Positions 7,574 to 14,030 of a stretch of 38,453 nucleotides of DNA are shown in pieces. A program made the position numbers and the translations under genes. The notes beneath the pieces were generated by a model. That model had not been told where the DNA came from and did not search any database. It worked only from the letters and a program-made list of their open reading frames with translations. This DNA comes from Dongia mobilis (lineage in GTDB: Bacteria; Pseudomonadota; Alphaproteobacteria; Dongiales; Dongiaceae): assembly GCF_945906275.1 (NCBI RefSeq), contig NZ_CAMDRA010000015.1, forward strand, positions 1 through 38,453, given 5' to 3'. Positions within the stretch are counted from its first letter, which is position 1; every line of letters begins with the position of its first letter.

Positions 7574-9409
7574 TCAATCGTTTGCGAAGTGGTTTTCGTA
7601 GGAGACCTTGAGCGATGGATCCTGATCGACCTTGTGCATGACGCAACGGCCGACGGCCAGATAGTCCAACCCGGTACCCATGAAGCAGCGGAATGCATCC
7701 TCCGGCGCGCAGACAAGCGGCTCGCCACGCACGTTGAAGCTCGTATTGACGAGGACCGGGCAACCGGTTCTCGCCTTGAAGGCCGAAATCAGTGCGTGAT
7801 AGAGGGGATTGGTCTCGGCGCTCACGGTCTGGATACGGGCCGAGTAATCGACATGCGTCACAGCCGGAATATCCGAGCGCGGAATGTTCAGCCGGTCGAT
7901 GCCGAAGAGTTTCTGCTGTTCCGGCGTCATGGCAAGGCGGCGCCGCCCCACCACATCCGCCACGAGCAGCATATAGGGACTGTCGCAATCCATCTCGAAC
8001 CAGTCCGCGACGTCTTCGCGCAGGACCGAGGGCGCGAATGGCCGGAAACTTTCGCGGAACTTCACCTTCAAATTCAGGACCGACTGCATTTTGGGCGACC
8101 GCGGATCACCCAGGATCGAGCGCGCGCCCAATGCCCGTGGCCCGAATTCCATGCGACCCTGGCACCAGCCAACCGCCTTCTCTTCCGCGAGCGCGTCCGC
8201 AGTCTTCCCGATCATCTCGTGCTCATCGAACACCTGGTACCTGGCGCCGGCCGCCGTCAGTCGCTTTTCTATCTCTCCCTGTGCGTAGCTCGGGCCGAGA
8301 TAGGAACCCGACATTGAATCCTTACCCATCAATAAAGTCCGCGCAACATTGCCCATACCATGACTGGCAGCCAATGCCGCGCCGATGTCACCACCAGCGT
8401 CACCGGAAGCAGGCTGCACCCAGACATTGTTGAATGCGCCGTCACGCAGGATCTTACCATTGGCAACGCAGTTGAGGGCTACACCACCGGCGAGGCAGAG
8501 ATTGGGAATGCCGAATTCCTGCGCCAGGGACCGCGTCATCCGCAGGACGACACTCTCCAGCACACTCTGGACCGAAGCAGCGAGATCCATTTCGCGTTGC
8601 GTCAGCAGATCCTCCGGCTTGCGGGCCGGTCCTTCAAACAGCGAGTCGAACTTCGCGCTCGTCATTTTGAGGCCCGTGCAATAGTCGAAATAGGCCATGT
8701 TCAGGCGGAATGATCCGTCCTGCTTGATATCGATCAGATTATCCAGGATCAGTTTCTCGAAGCGCGGCACACCATAGGGCGCGAGGCCCATCAGCTTGTA
8801 TTCGCCGGAATTGACCTTGAAGCCCGTGAAGTAGGTAAAGGCCGAGTAGAGCAGGCCCAGCGAATGCGGGAAGTGGATTTCGCGCACAATGGAAAGATCG
8901 CGGCCGCGACCGATCCCGACCGAAGTCGTCGCCCATTCGCCGACACCATCAATGGTGAGGACGACGGCCTCTTCAAACGGCGACGGATAGAAGGCACTCG
9001 CCGCGTGCGACAGGTGATGTTCGGTGAATGCCAGTTTCACGGCACCGGCGAAGGTCGCGTCAATTCTCTTCAGTTCGCCAAGGATCAGGCTCTTTTGAAA
9101 CAGCTTCTCCTTGAGCCATACCGGCATGGCCTTCTGGAAGGATTGGAAACCACGCGGGGCATAGGCGACATAGGTTTCCAGCAGGCGTTCAAACTTGAGG
9201 AAGGGCTTGTCGTAAAACACCACAAGATCGACCTTGCCAAGGCTTGTTTCGCCCGCCTCAAGACAATAGGCGATCGCATGGTGCGGAAAGCCGGCATCAT
9301 GCTTCAATCGCGTGAAGCGCTCCTCCTGCGCCGCAGCTACGATCCGTCCATCGTCGATCAAGGCGGCGGCGCTGTCATGGTAGAACGCCGAGATGCCAAG
9401 GACTTTCAA
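7574..9409 (-). CDS. carbamoyltransferase (NodU/TobZ/SxtI family)
   Basis: A 611-residue O-carbamoyltransferase. It transfers a carbamoyl group from carbamoyl phosphate and ATP, through a carbamoyl-adenylate, to a hydroxyl of a sugar or other acceptor. The N-terminal Kae1-like domain starts GISAFYHDSAAAL (His11), has the metal-binding HHLSH at 131-135, TIDGVGEW at about 152-159 and SGEYKLMGLAPYG at 201-213. The C-terminal YrdC-like domain contains GWCQGRMEFGPRALGARSIL. The start is a TTG at 9409: no ATG or GTG in frame gives the conserved N terminus. The DUF5989 gene stops 9 bp upstream. It has no nod or antibiotic genes beside it, so the acceptor is unknown; the small partners and SGNH protein suggest a surface or secreted glycan or lipid. 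Confidence 0.93.
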   Translation of the reverse strand: MKVLGISAFYHDSAAALIDDGRIVAAAQEERFTRLKHDAGFPHHAIAYCLEAGETSLGKVDLVVFYDKPFLKFERLLETYVAYAPRGFQSFQKAMPVWLKEKLFQKSLILGELKRIDATFAGAVKLAFTEHHLSHAASAFYPSPFEEAVVLTIDGVGEWATTSVGIGRGRDLSIVREIHFPHSLGLLYSAFTYFTGFKVNSGEYKLMGLAPYGVPRFEKLILDNLIDIKQDGSFRLNMAYFDYCTGLKMTSAKFDSLFEGPARKPEDLLTQREMDLAASVQSVLESVVLRMTRSLAQEFGIPNLCLAGGVALNCVANGKILRDGAFNNVWVQPASGDAGGDIGAALAASHGMGNVARTLLMGKDSMSGSYLGPSYAQGEIEKRLTAAGARYQVFDEHEMIGKTADALAEEKAVGWCQGRMEFGPRALGARSILGDPRSPKMQSVLNLKVKFRESFRPFAPSVLREDVADWFEMDCDSPYMLLVADVVGRRRLAMTPEQQKLFGIDRLNIPRSDIPAVTHVDYSARIQTVSAETNPLYHALISAFKARTGCPVLVNTSFNVRGEPLVCAPEDAFRCFMGTGLDYLAVGRCVMHKVDQDPSLKVSYENHFAND

Positions 9410-9418
9410 GTTTGCACG

Positions 9419-9568
9419 CTAGAAGATCGTGTAGATGAAGGGCGCCAAAGCACTTCCCTTGGCCAGGACGAGCAGGCCACCAAACAGCACGATGATGATC
9501 AGCATGGGATAGAGCCAGAACTTTCTCCGGGCCCGCATGAAGGCGAAAAGTTCGATGAGAAAGGACAC
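9419..9568 (-). CDS. DUF5989 (SxtK-like) small membrane protein
   Basis: A 49-residue ORF with GTG start at 9568 and TAG stop at 9421-9419. The translation opens VSFLIELFAFMRARRKFWLY, then one transmembrane helix (about 18-37), and ends in SALAPFIYTIF. This is the conserved small protein (DUF5989) that accompanies carbamoyltransferases, including SxtK beside SxtI in saxitoxin clusters. It is easily missed because of its size and GTG start. A GAGG ribosome site 5 bp upstream overlaps the stop of the SxtJ-type gene, so the two are coupled. Role unknown; an anchor for the carbamoyltransferase at the membrane is a reasonable guess. Confidence 0.85.
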   Translation of the reverse strand: MSFLIELFAFMRARRKFWLYPMLIIIVLFGGLLVLAKGSALAPFIYTIF

Positions 9569-9575
9569 GTTGACC

Positions 9576-9980
9576 TCAAAACTGATTGCGGATGGAGTCG
9601 GGAGCCGGACCGGGTGGATCTCGCGGAATCCAATACGATTTTGCGGCGGGGTCGTAGCGGCGATTGAGGAGATTCTTGCCGGCCAGTCGCATCACGATGC
9701 CGATGGGCGTCACCGCCACCAGAAACACGGCGCCAAGGACCAGCGGGTTTACGATCCTGTGAAGCAGCAGCCCAAACCGAAACCAGATCTGGTTTGGAAT
9801 TGTCAGCAACCCTGGCGTCGCCAGCGCCAGCAGCACGAACACGGCGCCGACAACAACCAACCAAAAGGCGCTTCGACCGCCAAACAGGAGCGGCACAAGG
9901 CCCAGGAAAAGAAGGACAATCCCGATGGTCAGTCCGAATTTTCGATTGGATGGTGGGGTTACGTCATGATCCGTCGGCAT
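9576..9980 (-). CDS. SxtJ family membrane protein
   Basis: A 134-residue protein with three predicted transmembrane segments at about 16-33, 37-57 and 79-97, then a polar tail with RLAGKNLLNRRYDPAAKSYW. The tail motif (NRRxDPxxxSYW) is the hallmark of the SxtJ family, named from the saxitoxin cluster where it lies with the carbamoyltransferase SxtI. Its biochemical role is unknown. It is the first gene of the leftward SxtJ - DUF5989 - carbamoyltransferase unit, with 7 bp between its stop and the DUF5989 GTG. Confidence 0.85.
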   Translation of the reverse strand: MPTDHDVTPPSNRKFGLTIGIVLLFLGLVPLLFGGRSAFWLVVVGAVFVLLALATPGLLTIPNQIWFRFGLLLHRIVNPLVLGAVFLVAVTPIGIVMRLAGKNLLNRRYDPAAKSYWIPRDPPGPAPDSIRNQF

Positions 9981-10283
9981 GGTCAGGACTACTCATGTTT
10001 GACGTTAGCGGGAAACCCGATCTTGCCTGCATTAAAGACATTCCTTTTTCCTTGTCAAATCTGACCATCCTCATGACACCAGTCGCTTGAATGACACCAG
10101 TCGCTTGACGAGGGCGCCGCGCGGCACGGTGCTGCGCATCGATGGCCATGAACGAGTCGTGGTCTGCTGCGCTTGCCATATCACAAGGCCGCTGCCTAGA
10201 ATGCCGCGCCGAATGAGCCGCTGTGGCGGTCTCAACGGTGCCGAATGCCCTGCTTCCGACCCCAGACGACGGTCGCGCCACCG
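9981..10283. other. intergenic region between SxtJ-type and SGNH genes
   Basis: About 300 bp separating the divergent leftward carbamoyltransferase operon and the rightward SGNH gene, so it should contain both promoters. The visible structure is an 18-bp tandem duplication at 10073-10108. Around 10034-10065 there is a more AT-rich stretch. A 66-codon rightward reading frame here shows no recognisable protein features and I do not call it. Confidence 0.5.
10073..10108. repeat. 18-bp perfect tandem duplication
   Basis: ATGACACCAGTCGCTTGA occurs twice head to tail (10073-10090 and 10091-10108) in the region between the divergent SxtJ-type and SGNH genes. It may be a recent slippage duplication or a pair of regulator sites. 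Confidence 0.8.
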
Positions 10284-11420
10284 ATGACACCTCGCAAGCA
10301 AAGCATCTTCGCGATTCTGACCATTCTGCTGGCAAGCAGTATGGCATGGCTGCTTGCCGAGGGGGGCTATGAGCTTTGGCGTCAAGGCGACCCCGGCACG
10401 AGCCTCACCTGGCAAGTCATCGCCGGCCTCGGCATATCGGATGGGTCGCGCGCGAGTGATGATCAGCCGGCTTTGCCGGACCTGCGCCTCGTTGCCGATC
10501 CGGCCGAGTTCGAGGTCCTTCTCGATCAGTTCAAGGCAGCCGGCGTCGGCATCGGCAATTCTCCGTACAGCGAGTTGCGGACCGAACAGGCGAAGGTGAA
10601 CATCGAAATTGATGGGTGCCTGACGCAGAAGCAGAACCTCGACAAGACCATGACTTTCCTGCGCAGCAACCTGTTCAACAGCTTCGACCCGCCGAACGCC
10701 TTCTATGACACGGCAGCGGAACTGCCCAAAGACGTCGCTGATTTCATTGCGTGCTATTCCTTTCGCAAGATACGCCTGCGCAGCAATGGGGATGGCGAAC
10801 GCCTGACCTTTCCCGCCGTGTCATCGTCCGACAAGGTCATTATCGCCGGTGACAGTGTTGCCAACGGATCGATGGTGTCGGATGAAGAAACGCTGGCGTC
10901 GCAATTGCAGGCGGTCGACACGACCCGGCAATATGTGAATATCGGCGTTGCCAGCGCCAAGGCAGGCGATGTCGTCTGCAACCTGGCACGGGCGGCGGCA
11001 CGCTACAGCGGCCAGATTCGCGAATTGATCTACATCTTCTGCGAAAATGACTTTGCGCCGAAAAAGCCCTATGGCAGGCCGGAGGATCTCATCGCCTGGC
11101 TGCAGGATTTTGCGACCGAACAGAAGATCGATCGGCTCACCCTGGTCTATGTGCCGTACATCTACAATTCGTCACCGGACGTGACGCGGATCGACGGTCA
11201 TATGGGTGCCGCGTTTTCCTTCTTCAGCGACGAGAAAACACGATTGCTTGCCGGCGCCCGATCGGCCGGGTTCCGTGTCATCGACTATCTCGAAACAACA
11301 CAGCGCGTGCGTCAGGAATCCGGCTCGCAATTTGCAGCCATGGCCCTGCATGTGGACCATACACATCTATCGCGCCAGGGTATTTCGCTTCTCGTAGACC
11401 AATTGCGCGACGGAAATTGA
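10284..11420 (+). CDS. membrane-anchored SGNH/GDSL hydrolase-like protein
   Basis: A 378-residue protein with one N-terminal transmembrane helix (about 7-26) and a large, presumably periplasmic, domain. The SGNH blocks can be followed: Ser191 in VIIAGDSVANGS (block I), Gly221 in VNIGVASAKAGD (II), Asn255 in YIFCENDF (III), and Asp358 with His361 in HVDHTHLSRQG (V). SGNH enzymes are esterases or O-acetyltransferases acting on glycans and lipids. The gene lies head to head with the carbamoyltransferase unit; similar proteins accompany that unit elsewhere, suggesting both modify the same molecule. The ATG at 10284 is preferred over 10245 because it starts directly at the basic residues before the membrane helix. 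Confidence 0.75.
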   Translation: MTPRKQSIFAILTILLASSMAWLLAEGGYELWRQGDPGTSLTWQVIAGLGISDGSRASDDQPALPDLRLVADPAEFEVLLDQFKAAGVGIGNSPYSELRTEQAKVNIEIDGCLTQKQNLDKTMTFLRSNLFNSFDPPNAFYDTAAELPKDVADFIACYSFRKIRLRSNGDGERLTFPAVSSSDKVIIAGDSVANGSMVSDEETLASQLQAVDTTRQYVNIGVASAKAGDVVCNLARAAARYSGQIRELIYIFCENDFAPKKPYGRPEDLIAWLQDFATEQKIDRLTLVYVPYIYNSSPDVTRIDGHMGAAFSFFSDEKTRLLAGARSAGFRVIDYLETTQRVRQESGSQFAAMALHVDHTHLSRQGISLLVDQLRDGN

Positions 11421-11665
11421 GGTTGCTACCCGGCCGATCTCGGCCGCCGGTGTCGGCACCTGCCATTTTCCGACCGGGATGACCGAGGTTGACCCGCGCA
11501 GTTCCCCACCGCACCACCACCGGTCAGAAAGGGTGGCAACAATTCGGACCATCCATCGCCCAAGCCGGTTGCCGAACGATCCTTGCCCATCTCGCCCACC
11601 CCTTGCGAAGCGCGGGCGTCCCGGTTATGTTCCGGCCCACAGCCCCCAGGGGCCGCACAAGGCAT

Positions 11666-11742
11666 GCACCCGTAGCTCAGCTGGATAGAGCGTTGCCCTC
11701 CGAAGGCAAAGGTCGTACGTTCGAATCGTATCGGGTGCGCCA
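11666..11742 (+). tRNA. tRNA-Arg (anticodon CCG)
   Basis: A complete 77-nt cloverleaf with encoded CCA. The acceptor arms GCACCCG and CGGGTGC pair fully, followed by discriminator G and CCA. The D-arm contains GCTCAGCTGGATAGAGC. The anticodon stem TTGCC/GGCAA encloses the loop CTCCGAA, giving anticodon CCG (reads CGG). The T-arm contains GTTCGAATC. The 245 bp between the SGNH gene and this tRNA shows nothing else convincing. No integrase or att-like duplication is seen beside it. Confidence 0.97.
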
Positions 11743-11881
11743 ATCTTTTCAATAGCTTAGGCGTCCGGCCCAAACCCAGGGGCTGAATTGTGGTGCGAAT
11801 CGGCTTTCTCAACCATTACTCTATCCAGCGAACCAGCGGGCCGATGCGTGATCGGTCGGCAATGGCGGGGGTGATGGGGCA

Positions 11882-12601
11882 ATGACAGTCGACTCACAAG
11901 ATCCGAATCCGACCGACAATTTCACGACACCCGTCGATGCGCGATACACGGTCAAGGATGTGGCCGGCCTAGCACGCTGGATTCGCTGGCTGCTGATCGC
12001 TGATATCGTCATCGGCGCCGCAGCGATCGTCTCCGGGCTGATGGAGTACAAATTTCTCTCTGACATTCAGGCCGGCGTCCATAGTGACAATCCGGATATC
12101 ATGGCGCTCGCCGAGGCGAACGACCTGCGACAGATGGCGATCGGATTCACCCAGATTGGTTTGTTCATCGTCGCCGGCATTCTGACGCTCATCTGGCTTT
12201 ACCGCATCAACGCCAATCTGCGGGCGACAGGCGTCAATGATCTGCGCTACACGCCCGGCTGGTCGATCGGCTGCTACTTCATTCCGCTTCTGAATCTATG
12301 GGCGCCCTTCCAGGCGATGAAGGAGAACTGGAAGGCAAGCGGCGACCCGCTCAACTGGAGGACACAGGAAACTCCCGCCATCCTAGGCTGGTGGTGGTTC
12401 CTGTGGTTGTTGAACAGCGTCCTCAGCAACGCCGCCTACCGGTTCGCCGACCGGGCGGGGGAGATCGATACGCTCCTTCAGTCCAACATATTGACCAACG
12501 TCTCGACAGCAGCGGGCATTGCGCTGAGCCTGGTCTTTCTCAAGATCGTCGCCTACCTCACGCGCCGGCATATCGATGGGCGCGCCTATTCCGCCTTCTG
12601 A
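11882..12601 (+). CDS. DUF4328 multi-pass membrane protein
   Basis: A 239-residue protein with a soluble N terminus of about 30 residues and five or so hydrophobic segments (about 32-52, 88-108, 128-146, 160-180, 207-228). LIWLYRINANLRATG, TPGWSIGCYFIPLLNLWAPFQ and the ILGWWWFLWLL stretch match DUF4328, a membrane family of unknown function. A GGGG ribosome site precedes the ATG. It converges on the methyltransferase gene with 21 bp between stops. Confidence 0.82.
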   Translation: MTVDSQDPNPTDNFTTPVDARYTVKDVAGLARWIRWLLIADIVIGAAAIVSGLMEYKFLSDIQAGVHSDNPDIMALAEANDLRQMAIGFTQIGLFIVAGILTLIWLYRINANLRATGVNDLRYTPGWSIGCYFIPLLNLWAPFQAMKENWKASGDPLNWRTQETPAILGWWWFLWLLNSVLSNAAYRFADRAGEIDTLLQSNILTNVSTAAGIALSLVFLKIVAYLTRRHIDGRAYSAF

Positions 12602-12622
12602 CCTGCGCGCCGGATTGGCGGG

Positions 12623-13411
12623 TCAGAAACGCCAGATATGGAGGCGTGTCTGGCGGGCGTCATCCACGTCGATGATCTCATGGGCTGGATGTCCAGGCAC
12701 CATAAAGCTGTTGCTGATGAGAATCGTGCCCGGGCGCATTTCCCGGCGGGCCTTGGCATAGAGGTCGGGCATCGGCACCGGCGACAGGAAGCAGTAGACG
12801 ACATCATAGGCCGCGAGGTTCCGGCGGTGGTAATCGCCATAGGTGAAGCGGACGCGGCTTACCAGCAGCGCACGCAACCAGGATAGGACAAAGGGCAAGG
12901 GCGCCGTCTCAATGCCTTCGAAGCGCGCGTCGGGCCTGGTGCGGGCAAGCGCCATCAGGGTGCCGCCGAGGCCGCTGCCGAGATCGGCAACGACCAGGCC
13001 CGGCCGGTCGGGCAGCAGGCGCGCCAGTGCCGCAATCGTCTGTCGGTTGGTGAGATAAAGCGGCACGCCGCCCCGCGCTGCGTTCCTTTGCAGGGACAGG
13101 AGCAAGGCAAAGGCCAGGAGATAGACCCATGCCGGTAGCTGCAGCCAAAGTGCCGCCGCGACGGCGAGAGGGAACAGCGCCAGCACCGGCAGCCACCACA
13201 GGGGCAGCCGCCGCCAGTATCCCAGCATCGCAGCCAACAGGCCGGATGCCAGCAGGAGGGCCGGCAGCGGCACGGTGATGTTCAAGACCTCGCGCAACAG
13301 AGTGTTGCTACCGAAGACGACGACACAGGCGACGAGTTGGCAGAGAGCCGCCTGGATCAGACGCCGCCCGCGACCGGGCGCTGCCACATGCATCTCGTCG
13401 GATTTCGTCAT
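12623..13411 (-). CDS. membrane-anchored class I SAM methyltransferase
   Basis: A 262-residue protein in two parts. Residues about 18-107 form four hydrophobic segments. Residues about 112-262 form a Rossmann methyltransferase with motif I VVADLGSGLGGTL at about 140-152, acidic IETAPLPF after strand 2, and DVVYCFLSPVP at the motif IV position. Class I methyltransferases fused to an N-terminal membrane bundle occur in bacteria but the substrate is unknown; a lipid or membrane quinone is possible. The ATG at 13411 is chosen over an upstream frame extension because the latter has no conserved content. It diverges from the unknown gene at 13583. Confidence 0.82.
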   Translation of the reverse strand: MTKSDEMHVAAPGRGRRLIQAALCQLVACVVVFGSNTLLREVLNITVPLPALLLASGLLAAMLGYWRRLPLWWLPVLALFPLAVAAALWLQLPAWVYLLAFALLLSLQRNAARGGVPLYLTNRQTIAALARLLPDRPGLVVADLGSGLGGTLMALARTRPDARFEGIETAPLPFVLSWLRALLVSRVRFTYGDYHRRNLAAYDVVYCFLSPVPMPDLYAKARREMRPGTILISNSFMVPGHPAHEIIDVDDARQTRLHIWRF

Positions 13412-13582
13412 GATAGAGACATTTTTGGGGCGAGGCTTCCTCAGATCAACCGGGCGTCCGTGGCGACAGTAGCCAAGGCCGACCCATGAGGCAATGTGGC
13501 GCAAGGCCGGCACGTTGCCCGGCAAGGACAAAGACTTTAGGGTCAAGGCCGTGCCCGTGCTCAATCCTTGTCAGTTGGATCC

Positions 13583-14023
13583 ATGTATTCAGACGCAGAC
13601 ATCACGCATATCGGCGAGGGATTGCTGGCCCGAACCCTGCCGAAGACGGCATGGACGCACGCCGCCCATTGCATCGCCTGCATCTATCTGCTGCGGCAGC
13701 GGCCGGATATCGATGTGGAAAAGGAATTGCCGGGCATCATCTGGCGCTACAACGCGGCCAGCGGCACCGCCAACAGTGACAGCGACGGCTATCACGAGAC
13801 CATCACCCGCTTCTATATCGCGCTCATCAGCGCCTATCTCGCGCGTGTTGCCGGCAGTTCCGCGCTCAGCGATATCGTCCGGGATTTCCTGGCCAGCCCA
13901 GGGGCACGGCGGGATCTGCCGCTCGACTACTGGAGCAAGGACCGGCTGATGTCGGTCGAGGCACGGCGAGTCTGGGTCGCGCCCGACCGCGCCGCGCTCG
14001 ATTTCAAGTCATTGATGGATTAG
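13583..14023 (+). CDS. conserved hypothetical protein, unrecognised family
   Basis: A 146-residue soluble protein with no family I can name. It has a WTHAAHCIACIYLL segment, GIIWRYNAASGTANSDSDG, then GYHETITRFYIALISAYLA, and a charged C terminus (YWSKDRLMSVEARRVWVAPD). Several histidines (HAAH, YHET) are placed as in metal or substrate sites, but no catalytic motif is proven. The codon pattern is that of the neighbours, so it is a real gene. It converges on the RNA helicase with a 7-bp gap. Confidence 0.75.
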   Translation: MYSDADITHIGEGLLARTLPKTAWTHAAHCIACIYLLRQRPDIDVEKELPGIIWRYNAASGTANSDSDGYHETITRFYIALISAYLARVAGSSALSDIVRDFLASPGARRDLPLDYWSKDRLMSVEARRVWVAPDRAALDFKSLMD

Positions 14024-14030
14024 GGGTCGC

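Noticed and set aside
10087-10287. 66-codon rightward frame before the SGNH gene
   Set aside because: No recognisable features and it begins within the tandem repeat; a chance frame in high-GC DNA.
11666-11742. Genomic island or prophage attachment site at tRNA-Arg
   Set aside because: No integrase, no direct repeat of the tRNA 3' end and no composition change are seen near it.
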